Assembly: GCF_025822245.1 (NCBI RefSeq)
Contig: NZ_JACKTL010000063.1
Location: forward strand, 1 to 41,734
DNA from: Mycolicibacterium hodleri
GTDB lineage: Bacteria > Actinomycetota > Actinomycetes > Mycobacteriales > Mycobacteriaceae
Direction of reading: 5' to 3'
DNA length: 41,734 nucleotides
Under the pieces are notes generated by a model. That model saw nothing but the letters and a program-made list of their open reading frames with translations, was not told the DNA's origin and ran no database searches. Below, in pieces: positions 1 through 8,591 of this stretch (its first letter is position 1; the number at the start of each line of letters is the position of its first letter). Both the position numbers and the translations under genes were made by a program.

Positions 1-92
1 AACGAATACGAGATGGCCGACGACAACCGTTCGGACCTGATCTACGGCAAGGCCAAGCTGCTCGCGCCGCTGCACCCGCGCCCGCGGCGAAC

Positions 93-353
93 GTGCCCAA
101 CTGCAAGAAGAACATCTCCGTGGTCATGGACTGGGAAGACCGCGCCGAAGATGTCTTTGCTGCCGGAGCGTCGAAAGCGCAGTGCCGGATCGCGTGCGCC
201 GAGGCCGAGATGCTGTGCAAGGGCTGCCCGCTGATGGAAACCTGCGCCCAGGAAGCCAAGACCACCCACTACACCGGCGTTGCCGGGGGCCGCATTTTCG
301 TCAACGGTCGGCACCGGTTAACGCCCTCCGCCCCGGCTAGGATCGTCGCATAA
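93..353 (+). CDS. WhiB6-like Fe-S transcription regulator, 5' end uncertain
   Basis: The frame encodes a WhiB-type protein: C42-x2-C45-x5-C51 in ...EAEMLCKGCPLMETCAQEA, then a GVAGG turn in place of the usual G[VI]WGG. The EA..LC..CP....CA.(D/E)A pattern resembles WhiB6 of M. tuberculosis, an ESX-1 regulator, and the gene directly precedes eccA. WhiB proteins bind a 4Fe-4S cluster through four cysteines. Here the first conserved cysteine is not where expected; C4, C31 or C35 might substitute. The start shown is a GTG without a good ribosome binding site. Bases 1-90 look coding in frame 1 (high GC at third positions, NEYEMADDNRSDLIYGKAK), so the true gene may begin at ATG 13 or outside the window, with a frameshift near 75-92. 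The family is fairly sure; the start and intactness are not. Confidence 0.65.
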   Translation: MPNCKKNISVVMDWEDRAEDVFAAGASKAQCRIACAEAEMLCKGCPLMETCAQEAKTTHYTGVAGGRIFVNGRHRLTPSAPARIVA

Positions 354-405
354 CTGCACTCCAGAGGGGTGCATGTTCCGCTGCGGTGAGAAGGCTTGGT
401 GAGCG

Positions 406-2262
406 ATGACGGCAGGTGTCGGACTGAAACCACTCGACGTGTTCACGCTGGGGTTGAGGTACCTGCGCAACAGTCAGACCGATGAGGCTCGCGAGGCGTT
501 CCGCCAAGCCGCCGAGCGCGACCCCGGGATGTGTGACGCGTGGCTGGGGATGCTTGCCACCGGGTCCACGTCGGCTGACGTCACCGCCGGCGCCTACCGA
601 TCGGTGTCCAACCTCGGGGTTGCGCTCAAGACCGCCGGCATGACGGTTGCCGATCTCAGCGTGTTCACGTCGATGACGTTGGGGTCGTTCGGGCTGCGGA
701 TGCCCACCCACACGCGGCTGCACGTCGCCGTGGCCTACGCGGTGGCGCTGGCCGAGGCGCAGCCACCGCAGCTGGCCAAGGCCGAAGAGGTCATCACCCG
801 CGAAAGCCGCCTGCCGAACATGTCCGCGCTGGATCTGGACCTGCTCGATTACGTGCGGCTGGGGCTGCTGGGCCTGGCGAGGCGCTGGCCGGATGTGCTC
901 AGCTTCGAAGGCAAGCAGCAGTGGCGCTCCCAGGAGAGCAACCCGGAGTTCGTGAAGTACCTCAACGCCGGCATGTTGGTGTGGAAGGTGTGGGCGCTGG
1001 TCGGCACCGGAAATCCCGCTGAAGCTCAGCGCTACGCCGAAAGTGGGCTGTCCACAGCGGGACTGCCCAACGACGTCCACGCCAAGCTGCGGCTCGGCCG
1101 CGGCTACGCCATGCGGGCCCAGGGCCAGCGCGACGAGGCGATGGCGGCGTTCAAGGAACTGCAGGCCTGGGTCAATACGCCCGAGGTGCAGGAAGCGATC
1201 GAAGACCCGGAGAAGGTCATCGAGATCGTCACGGCGTCGTCGTTGGCGACCCGCAGCGATGTCTGGGATCCCGAGTCGGGCAGCTCGGCGGCCTCACTGG
1301 AGGTCGAGGCGCGCGAGAAGCGCCGCGACGGTGTGCGTGCGGAAGCGATGGCGCTGCTGGACAAGCAGATCGGCATGCACGGGGTCAAGGAGCAGATCCG
1401 CCGGCTGGAAGCCAAGGCGATGATGGACCAGAAGCGTGCCGAGATGGGCATCGCCAAGAAGGACGTCGGCGCGGCCTACATCTTCACCGGCCCTCCCGGT
1501 ACCGGTAAGACCACGATGGCGCGCATCCTGGCGCAGCTGCTGTTCGGGCTCGGTGTCATCGCCCGCCCAGAAGTGATCGAGGCCTCGCGGCCCCAGCTGG
1601 TGGACCAGTACCTCGGTAAGACCGCGCAGAAGACCAACGCCGTCATCGACAAGGCGCTCGGTGGGCTGCTGTTCATCGACGAGGCGTACTCGCTGTATCA
1701 GAAGGGCTACTCCGACGGCGACGCCTACGGGCAGGAGGCCGTCGACACGCTGCTGGCCCGGCTGGAGAACGAGCGCAAGACCGAGGACCCGAACAAGAAG
1801 CTGGTGACGGTGATCGCCGGCTACGAGGCCGACATCAACCGGTTCCTCACCATGAACGAGGGCCTGGCGTCGCGGTTCACCACCCGCATCCACTTCGACT
1901 CCTATACCCCCGAAGACCTGGTGAAGATCGCCGACCTGATGGCCAGTACCGAATCGGCGCTGTACTCGTCGCAGGCGCAGGACCTGATGCTGGCTAACCT
2001 GCAGCGGCTGGCGGCGATGCAGGTCGACGACGTGGACTCCGGCGGCAACCCCCGCCGGGTGTCTGGTATCGACAAGGCCGGCAATGCCCGCTTCGTGCGC
2101 AATGTCACCGAAAAGGCTACCGAGATAAGGGATTTCCGGCTCACGTCGAGCACGGAGATCGACCTATCGGTCAAAGAAGTGCTCGTCACGATCGAGGCTG
2201 AGGACGTGGCCTCGGCGTTCCGTGAAGTCTGCTCCGTGCAAGGAGTTCCGTTCCATGAGTAG
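406..2262 (+). CDS. eccA: EccA, ESX cytosolic AAA+ ATPase
   Basis: This 618-residue protein has the EccA layout: a TPR-like N-terminal half (repeat starting near residue 12, LRYLRNSQTDEAREAFRQAA) and a C-terminal CbxX/CfqX AAA+ domain. Walker A is GPPGTGKT at about residues 362-369 and Walker B is LLFIDEAY near 420. EccA proteins act in the cytosol on ESX substrates such as PE/PPE-EspG complexes or their chaperones. The ATG at 406 has GAGAAGG about 11 bases upstream. A TAGGAT -10-like hexamer at 338-343 lies inside the end of the preceding whiB-like frame, without a clear -35. The gap to eccB is 14 bases, so the two are probably co-transcribed. Confidence 0.95.
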   Translation: MTAGVGLKPLDVFTLGLRYLRNSQTDEAREAFRQAAERDPGMCDAWLGMLATGSTSADVTAGAYRSVSNLGVALKTAGMTVADLSVFTSMTLGSFGLRMPTHTRLHVAVAYAVALAEAQPPQLAKAEEVITRESRLPNMSALDLDLLDYVRLGLLGLARRWPDVLSFEGKQQWRSQESNPEFVKYLNAGMLVWKVWALVGTGNPAEAQRYAESGLSTAGLPNDVHAKLRLGRGYAMRAQGQRDEAMAAFKELQAWVNTPEVQEAIEDPEKVIEIVTASSLATRSDVWDPESGSSAASLEVEAREKRRDGVRAEAMALLDKQIGMHGVKEQIRRLEAKAMMDQKRAEMGIAKKDVGAAYIFTGPPGTGKTTMARILAQLLFGLGVIARPEVIEASRPQLVDQYLGKTAQKTNAVIDKALGGLLFIDEAYSLYQKGYSDGDAYGQEAVDTLLARLENERKTEDPNKKLVTVIAGYEADINRFLTMNEGLASRFTTRIHFDSYTPEDLVKIADLMASTESALYSSQAQDLMLANLQRLAAMQVDDVDSGGNPRRVSGIDKAGNARFVRNVTEKATEIRDFRLTSSTEIDLSVKEVLVTIEAEDVASAFREVCSVQGVPFHE

Positions 2263-2276
2263 TCGGGAGGATCGTC

Positions 2277-3860
2277 GTGGCTGAACTGGAGGGCCCCGAA
2301 CAGCGGCGCCGCCGGGGGTTCCGGCTCACGGCGAAGTATCAGGTCAGTGGCTGGCGGTTCCTGTACCGGCGGCTGCAGCACGCCCTGGTGCGCCGTGACA
2401 CCCGCATGATCGACGATCCTCAGCGTGCGCAGGCTTCGCCGCTCGTGCTCGGTGTCGCCCTGGGCGTCGTGGTGTGCATCGGCGCGGTGGTGTGGGGGCT
2501 GTTCTCCCCGGCCGGCCAGGTCAAGGACGCCAAGATCGTCGCCAACAAGGACACCGGCGCGCTCTACGTGCGGGTTGGGGACCGGCTGGATCCGGTCACC
2601 AACCTGACCTCGGCTCGGCTGATCGTCGGGCAACCCGACAACCCGGTGCGGGCCAGTGCCGCCGAGATCGACAAGTATCCGAAGGGATCGCTGGTTGGTA
2701 TCACCGGTGCGCCCAACGACATTCGCGACACACAAGATCCGTGGTCGGTGTGGACGGTGTGCGACACGACGATGACCGGAGCCGCAGTGCCGCTGGACCC
2801 GGTGTCCGGGCTGCCCACCACCGCGCGCTCCCCGGTCACGACGACTGCCATCGGCGGGCCGCTGACCAAGGGTGCTGACACCGCCACCATGGGCGGTAAC
2901 CAGGCCCGGCTCGTGGGCTACGACAACCGCACGTGGCTGATCTACTCGCGGCCCGACGGCGTGGTCGTGCGCTCGACCGTGGACATCACCGACCCCATCG
3001 TGGCCGACGCGCTGGGTCTGCGCGCCGATGATCTCGTGCTGCCGATCTCGCAGGGCCTGTTCAACGCGATCCCCGCCGAGCCGCCGCTGATCGCGCCGGC
3101 GATCGCCGGGGTGGGCGAGCGGCCGGCGTTCGCGGGGGACAAGCCGTTGACCGTGGGCACGATCCTGAGCGCTCGGGACCTGGGCGGGCAGAAGACCTAC
3201 TACGCCACGCTCGCCGATGGCGTGCAGGAGGTCAGCCTGACCGCGGCGACCATGATCCGGGCCGCCAACCCCCAGGTCGGCACCGAGCCCGTCGAGGTCG
3301 GTCCCGACCACCTGGCGGCGTTCCCGAAGTCCACGCAGCTGGCGGTGTCGTTCTACCCCAAGGACACCGTGACCCTCGTCGACGCCGACAACGAGCCGGT
3401 GACCTGCTGGTCGTGGTCGCACTTCGGGGATGAGCCCACCTCGCGTACCGAGGTGATCACCGGGCGGACCCTGCCGTTGGCCCCCGAGCAGGTCAAGGCG
3501 CTGGTCCCGATGGTGTCGGCGGCGACCTCGGAAGGCATGACCGCCGATCAGGTGTACATGCCGACCACGACCGGTCGATTCGTTCAGGTCACCAGCGCGG
3601 CAACCGATTCCCGGCTGCGTGAGTCGTACTTTTGGGTCGCCGACAACGGGGTGCGGTTCGGCCTGGACACCTCCGATCAGCAATCCGGAGACGTCACCCT
3701 GACCGCGTTGAAACTGCACTACCCGGTGCCGGCGCCGTGGGTGGTGGTCTCACTGTTCGCCGCGGGGCCCACGCTGTCGCAGAAGGATGCGCTCATCCGT
3801 CACGACGGTGTTCCGCCCAACCCCACTGTCGCCGGCCTGGACGTCAAAGGAGCGAACTAG
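2277..3860 (+). CDS. eccB: EccB, ESX membrane-complex component
   Basis: The 527-residue protein has the EccB topology: a cytosolic N-terminus of about 50 residues rich in Arg, one transmembrane helix at about 54-76 (ASPLVLGVALGVVVCIGAVV), then a large extracytoplasmic domain. EccB is a core subunit of the EccB-C-D-E inner-membrane complex, with its periplasmic part sitting above the pore. The start is GTG 2277 preceded by GGGAGG at 2265-2270. The stop codon TAG (3858-3860) shares its G with the GTG start of eccC, so translation of the two is coupled. The length is close to chromosomal EccB proteins (about 480-540). Confidence 0.95.
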   Translation: MAELEGPEQRRRRGFRLTAKYQVSGWRFLYRRLQHALVRRDTRMIDDPQRAQASPLVLGVALGVVVCIGAVVWGLFSPAGQVKDAKIVANKDTGALYVRVGDRLDPVTNLTSARLIVGQPDNPVRASAAEIDKYPKGSLVGITGAPNDIRDTQDPWSVWTVCDTTMTGAAVPLDPVSGLPTTARSPVTTTAIGGPLTKGADTATMGGNQARLVGYDNRTWLIYSRPDGVVVRSTVDITDPIVADALGLRADDLVLPISQGLFNAIPAEPPLIAPAIAGVGERPAFAGDKPLTVGTILSARDLGGQKTYYATLADGVQEVSLTAATMIRAANPQVGTEPVEVGPDHLAAFPKSTQLAVSFYPKDTVTLVDADNEPVTCWSWSHFGDEPTSRTEVITGRTLPLAPEQVKALVPMVSAATSEGMTADQVYMPTTTGRFVQVTSAATDSRLRESYFWVADNGVRFGLDTSDQQSGDVTLTALKLHYPVPAPWVVVSLFAAGPTLSQKDALIRHDGVPPNPTVAGLDVKGAN

Positions 3861-6800
3861 TGCGTACCAGCTTCAATCGACCGTTCACGCCGGTTGCGCC
3901 GCCGCGCATTTCGCGTGACGAGATCAATGTCCCTGCGCCCAAGGAGATCGAAGAGGGCGAGCCGGTATCGAAGCTGCGCACCATCGGTGTGCCGCTGCTG
4001 ATGGTGGTGGTGCTGGCCGGCATGGTCGCGATGATGATGCGCACCGGGCGGTTCAACCCAATGTTCCTGATGTTCCCGCTGATCATGCTCATGGGCATGG
4101 GCACAATGATGTTCGGACAGAGCGGCGGCGGTGGCACCTCGCGCGCCCAGTTGTTGTCGGACCGCAAGGCCCAGACGCGCGGGCTGGGTGTGACAAGGGA
4201 GAAGGTGTTCGACCGCGGCCTGAGCATGCACGAAGGTCTGCAGCATGCCTTCCCCGATCCGGTGATGCTGCCCAGCCTCATTGGGACAGAACGCATGTGG
4301 GAAGTGACGCCCACCAACGACGGATTCACCGCGCTGCGCTACGGGCTCGGCGAGGTGGAGCTGGCTGCACGGATCGTCGCCCCTGAGGCGCCGCCGGGGG
4401 AATTCCTGGAGCCGGTCGGATGGGTTCAGACCGTTCGATTCCTGCGCCACCACTCCACGGTGTCGTCGATGCCGCTGGCGTTGGCGACCGCCCGGTTCCC
4501 GGTCATCGGGTTCTCCGGAGACCGGGAGGTCTCGTTGGGGATGCTGCGGGCGATGCTGCTGCACGCCGCGATCACCCATGGGCCCGACAACCTGGCGATG
4601 ATCGTGCTCACCGACGACCCGGATGGACCGCAGTGGTCGTGGATGAAGTGGCTGCCCCACACCCAGCATCCCTCCAAGCTTGACCGGCTCGGCAGTGCCC
4701 GAATGATGTACTCGGACTGGTCGACACTGACCGCAGACGTCGGCGGCGAGGACGAGGACGACCCCGCCAAGATCATCGACTTCATGATGAACTTCGACCC
4801 GCACGTCGAGTTCACCAACGACAAGTACCGGCACGTGCTGGTGGTGGTGGACTCCGCAGTCACCGACAAGCTCATCGACTCGGTGATCGAGCCGCGCGCC
4901 GGCGTGACATGGCTGATGGTCAACCCGCCCGAGGACGCGTTGACGTCGCGGGAAGGGATCGTGTTGCGCTGCGACGCCGACCGCACGGTGTGGCGCACCG
5001 AGGCTGATAAGCCCCTGGCTGAGCCCACCAAAGTGGCCGTCGCCGACCAGATTTCGCTGACCGATGCACGCACCATGGCACGCCAGCTCGCCAAGTACGA
5101 GGTGGCGTCGCTGACCAGCCTGGGACGTCAGGCCAAGCAGTCCGAGCGCGGCCGGGACTGGGGCACGCTGATGCGTGTCCGCGATCCCGGCGCGCTGGAT
5201 GCGATGGACACCTGGAGCGCGATCAGCCGCTACGGCGACAAGCGGCGCCTGCGGATTCCCATCGGATTCCTCTCCAACGGCGACCGCCTGGACCTCGACC
5301 TCAAACAGGCCGCCGACGGTGGCACCGGCCCGCACGGGCAGCTGCTGGGAACAACCGGCTCGGGTAAGTCGGAGTTCCTGCGCAACCTGGTGATCAACGG
5401 GTGCGTCTCGCACTCCCCGGACATGCTCAACATGCTGCTCGTCGACTTCAAGGGCGGCCCGACGTTCCTGGGCATGGGTGATCTGCCCCATGTCAGCGCC
5501 GTCATCACCAACATGGAGCAAGAAGCCCACCTGGTCACCCGCATGAGCGAAATGATCGAGGGCGAGATCGCGCGGCGCTTCCAGGTCCTGCGCAACGCCG
5601 ACGAGCTGAGTAATCGCTACGACGTCAAGGACATTCGCGACTACGAGCAGCTGCGCGAACGCGGTGTGGACCTGCCGCCGCTGCCGTCGCTGTTCGTCAT
5701 CATCGACGAGTTCGCCGAGCTGCTCGCCGAGTACCCCGAATACGGTGACCTGTTCAAGCGCATCGGCCGCGTGGGACGGTCGCTGGGTATCTATCTGCTG
5801 TTCGCGTCGCAGAACCTCGACATCTCCGGGCGTACGAGCGGCCTGGAATCCAACATCGGCTACAAGATCGGTCTGAAGACCCAGACCGCCCAGGAATCGC
5901 GGGCCCTGCTCGACAGCTCCGATGCCGCCTATCGCCTGCCGGGTACCCCCGGGCACGGCATTCTGCTGGGCAGCGCCGGTGATCGTGCCGGTGAGCTGAC
6001 CCAGTTCTACGCCGGGTTCACCGGCGCCGCCTACTTCCCTCCGGCCTCGGAAGTGATCGTCGAACGTGCCCAAACACGTGCCGAGGACGGCGGATTCGTC
6101 GGCCCACAGGCGTTCACCGCGATCGAGGCGCCGCTGCCCAAGGATCCGGCCAACGCCGCCGAGGTGGTCAGCGAGCCCGAGCGCACCGAAGAGGAACTCG
6201 AGAACGCCCCGACGGTCTTCACCACCGTCGTCGAGCGGCTCCGCGCGGCCGACGCCGCGCCGGCCTACCGGATGTGGCTGCCCCCGCTGGAGGTCAAGAC
6301 CCTCGATCAGGTCGAGCCGGACCTGCAGCACTGGGCGGTGCCGGCCAACACCGCGCTGCCCAAGCTGAAGGTGCCGATGGGTCTGTTCGACGACCCGGCC
6401 AAGCACGCGCAGCCGCTGTGGAGCTTGGACACCACCGACCAGAACATCCTCATCATCGGTGGCGCACAGTCCGGCAAGTCCACGGCCATCAAGACGCTGG
6501 CCTGCTCGCTGGCCCTGCACAACACCCCCGAGCAAGTGCAGATGTACCTGGTTGACTACGCCGGCGGCGGCCTGGGCCCGCTGGCCGATCTGCCGCATGT
6601 GGGCGGCGGGGCGAGTCGGTCTGATCCCGATGCCATCAACCGCATGATCGCCCAGGTGCGGACACTGATCAGCGACCGTGAGCGGATCTTCCGTGACCAC
6701 AAGATCGGCACCATGGCCGACTACCGCAAGCTGCGCACCAACCCCGACTACCCGCTGCTGCGCGATGACCGCTACGGCGACGTCTACATCATGATCGACG

Positions 6801-8044
6801 GGTGGGACGCGGCTGTGGCCGAAGGGCAGGTGCTGCAGTTCCGCGGCAGCGAGATTGAGTCGCTGATCGTGGGTGCTCTGAACTACGGCGTGCACCTGGT
6901 CCTGTCGACGGCGCGCGTGGTGGAGATGCGCGGCATCGAACCCCACATGAAGGGAATCGTCGAGCTGCACTCCGATACGGAGTTCTCGCGCATCAGCAAT
7001 GCGCTGTCGAAGAAGCGGCGCAAGGAACCCGGCCACGTCATGGTCGCAGGGTCGGAGCTGTACGGGTTGGTGGCGCTGCCGCGCATCGACGGGATCGGCG
7101 AGCGCACCACCGTCACCGAGGGCATGACCGCCCTGGTCCGCCAGATCGCCGAGCAGTTCGCCACCAGCTCGGCCGAACGGCTGCGCACCCTGCCGACGTC
7201 GTTGACCCACGAGCAGCTCGCAGCCATGGTCATCGAGGCCGACCAGAAGTCGATCGAGCAGAACAATGGCCAGTGGGATCCGCGCCGTAATCTGCGCATC
7301 GCCTTCGGCATCCAGGAGGAACGGCTCACCCCGGCCTACGCCGAGATGTGGCGCGAGCCGCACCTGCTGATCGTCGGCAGCGCCAAGTCCGGCAAGAGTG
7401 AACTGGTCGGCTCGTTCTACGACAGCCTCACCCGCCGGTTCCCCGGCGGAGTGGACCAGGCCGCGGTGATCTTCATCGACCCACGCCGACGCCACCTGGG
7501 CAAGATCCGCGACAACAATCTGTTCGCGTACGTCACCAACGAAGACGAACTGATCGCCGCGGTGTCCAAGCTCTGGGAGCGCTACGACATCTCAGGGCGC
7601 GAGCTGCCACCGAACATCGACGCCGAGACGCGGGCGGCCCGGTCATGGTGGAGCGGGCCGGAGATCTTCGTGATCGCCGACGACTACCACCTGTTCGCCA
7701 ACACCCGGAACCTCGCCGAGACGCCGAAAATCTTCAAGATGCTGCCCCAGGTGGAAAACGAGCCGCTGGCTCAAGGCTGGCACTTCGTGATCGCACGAGC
7801 GGCCGAGGAGTTCTTCATGGGAGTCAACCGGGACCCGATCCTCAAGCGCCTGATCAACGATGCCGCCCCGACCGTGATGCTCTCCGGCCAGAAGTTCGAC
7901 GGACAGATCGGCGAGCACAAGTTCGAGAACTTCGGCATCCCCGGCCGAGCCCGCTACCTAGAGACCGCCTTAGCGCGCAAGGGCCGCATTCAAAGCGCCT
8001 GGTCGGGAATCCGCTACAGCGACGACGACAATCTGGGGGACTGA
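3860..8044 (+). CDS. eccC: EccC, fused FtsK/SpoIIIE-type ESX motor ATPase
   Basis: This 1394-residue protein is a full EccCab in one chain, as in ESX-3 and ESX-5; chromosomal ESX-1 and ESX-2 have the split form. Two transmembrane helices lie at about 36-85 (VPLLMVVVLAGMVAMMM; MFLMFPLIMLMGMGTMMF). Three P-loop domains follow: GTTGSGKS at 498-505, GGAQSGKS at 867-874 and GSAKSGKS at 1173-1180. VIIDEFAEL near 612 is Walker B of the first domain. EccC recognises substrates at its C-terminal domains and powers export. The GTG at 3860 is chosen because it overlaps the eccB stop and has AAAGGAG at 3845-3851; the frame is open further upstream, but that part lies over eccB. Confidence 0.97.
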   Translation: MRTSFNRPFTPVAPPRISRDEINVPAPKEIEEGEPVSKLRTIGVPLLMVVVLAGMVAMMMRTGRFNPMFLMFPLIMLMGMGTMMFGQSGGGGTSRAQLLSDRKAQTRGLGVTREKVFDRGLSMHEGLQHAFPDPVMLPSLIGTERMWEVTPTNDGFTALRYGLGEVELAARIVAPEAPPGEFLEPVGWVQTVRFLRHHSTVSSMPLALATARFPVIGFSGDREVSLGMLRAMLLHAAITHGPDNLAMIVLTDDPDGPQWSWMKWLPHTQHPSKLDRLGSARMMYSDWSTLTADVGGEDEDDPAKIIDFMMNFDPHVEFTNDKYRHVLVVVDSAVTDKLIDSVIEPRAGVTWLMVNPPEDALTSREGIVLRCDADRTVWRTEADKPLAEPTKVAVADQISLTDARTMARQLAKYEVASLTSLGRQAKQSERGRDWGTLMRVRDPGALDAMDTWSAISRYGDKRRLRIPIGFLSNGDRLDLDLKQAADGGTGPHGQLLGTTGSGKSEFLRNLVINGCVSHSPDMLNMLLVDFKGGPTFLGMGDLPHVSAVITNMEQEAHLVTRMSEMIEGEIARRFQVLRNADELSNRYDVKDIRDYEQLRERGVDLPPLPSLFVIIDEFAELLAEYPEYGDLFKRIGRVGRSLGIYLLFASQNLDISGRTSGLESNIGYKIGLKTQTAQESRALLDSSDAAYRLPGTPGHGILLGSAGDRAGELTQFYAGFTGAAYFPPASEVIVERAQTRAEDGGFVGPQAFTAIEAPLPKDPANAAEVVSEPERTEEELENAPTVFTTVVERLRAADAAPAYRMWLPPLEVKTLDQVEPDLQHWAVPANTALPKLKVPMGLFDDPAKHAQPLWSLDTTDQNILIIGGAQSGKSTAIKTLACSLALHNTPEQVQMYLVDYAGGGLGPLADLPHVGGGASRSDPDAINRMIAQVRTLISDRERIFRDHKIGTMADYRKLRTNPDYPLLRDDRYGDVYIMIDGWDAAVAEGQVLQFRGSEIESLIVGALNYGVHLVLSTARVVEMRGIEPHMKGIVELHSDTEFSRISNALSKKRRKEPGHVMVAGSELYGLVALPRIDGIGERTTVTEGMTALVRQIAEQFATSSAERLRTLPTSLTHEQLAAMVIEADQKSIEQNNGQWDPRRNLRIAFGIQEERLTPAYAEMWREPHLLIVGSAKSGKSELVGSFYDSLTRRFPGGVDQAAVIFIDPRRRHLGKIRDNNLFAYVTNEDELIAAVSKLWERYDISGRELPPNIDAETRAARSWWSGPEIFVIADDYHLFANTRNLAETPKIFKMLPQVENEPLAQGWHFVIARAAEEFFMGVNRDPILKRLINDAAPTVMLSGQKFDGQIGEHKFENFGIPGRARYLETALARKGRIQSAWSGIRYSDDDNLGD

Positions 8045-8092
8045 TGCGTCAGCGACCGCAAGCCTCCGAGCAGGAAAAAGTGCGACACCACC

Positions 8093-8120
8093 CCCCAACG
8101 GTGGCGGTATGCTGTTGGGG
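8093..8120 (+). promoter_or_regulatory. inverted repeat with a -10-like hexamer before the PE gene
   Basis: CCCCAAC (8093-8099) and GTTGGGG (8114-8120) form a 7-bp inverted repeat around a 14-base loop that contains TATGCT (8108-8113), a good -10 hexamer. No convincing -35 is visible. The site lies in the 145-base gap between eccC and the PE gene, so an internal promoter or operator for the substrate genes is plausible. This is inference. Confidence 0.3.
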
Positions 8121-8189
8121 AGATTTACCATCACAGGTAACATTGCCGCGAAAGCGCCTTTCACGGCACCGGGGAAGTGAGGTTTGCTA

Positions 8190-8486
8190 GTGATCACCAA
8201 TGTTTCGTCACCGGTCATGATGGCCAGCGTGGCTGACGTCGTGAGCAACGCCGCCGCAACCGCCGGCGTCATCGACGGAGGGGCGCCCGTCATCATGGCG
8301 CCCGCGCCCGCGGGAACCGATGAGGCGTCCGCGCTGGCCACCGCCAATACCAGTGCCCACGCTGCCGACCTCCTTGGCACCGCGCATCTCGGCTTCCTGG
8401 AGCTGGCGCGGTACGCCGGCACCCTGGCCATCACCGACGCCAGCTACACCACAGTCGACGCAGCCAACAGCACGCAGTTCCTGTAG
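8190..8486 (+). CDS. PE-family secreted protein, divergent
   Basis: This 98-residue alanine-rich helical protein sits where PE proteins sit in ESX loci, directly before a PPE gene. It carries the type VII export signal YxxxD as YTTVD near its C-terminus. PE proteins pair with PPE proteins as a four-helix bundle, and the YxxxD motif is read by EccC. The PE dipeptide normally found near the N-terminus is not obvious here. The GTG at 8190 is preferred, with GGGGAAGTGAGG ending about 7 bases before it; TTG 8184 is also in frame. The call rests on position, length and the export motif more than on sequence likeness. Confidence 0.75.
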   Translation: MITNVSSPVMMASVADVVSNAAATAGVIDGGAPVIMAPAPAGTDEASALATANTSAHAADLLGTAHLGFLELARYAGTLAITDASYTTVDAANSTQFL

Positions 8487-8591
8487 CTGAGGGCGCAAAC
8501 CAGACCATGACGGCGGGCGTGCAGCTCCGCGGAGAGGGCACCATGCCCGCTCCCACGACGGCGTTGCACCACGACGGAGGGGAGGAAAGCT

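Noticed and set aside
338..343. TAGGAT as a firm eccA promoter
   Set aside because: No -35 at a normal distance, and it lies inside the end of the whiB-like frame; mentioned only in the eccA entry.
1902..3719. 605-codon minus-strand open frame opposite eccB
   Set aside because: Same cause: mirror of eccB codon bias, with no ribosome binding site or recognisable domain.
3857..7495. Very long open frame on the minus strand (1212 codons) opposite eccC
   Set aside because: It is antisense to a certain gene; in high-GC codon-biased DNA the complementary frame stays open by chance. The product is His/Gln/Arg-rich without any motif.
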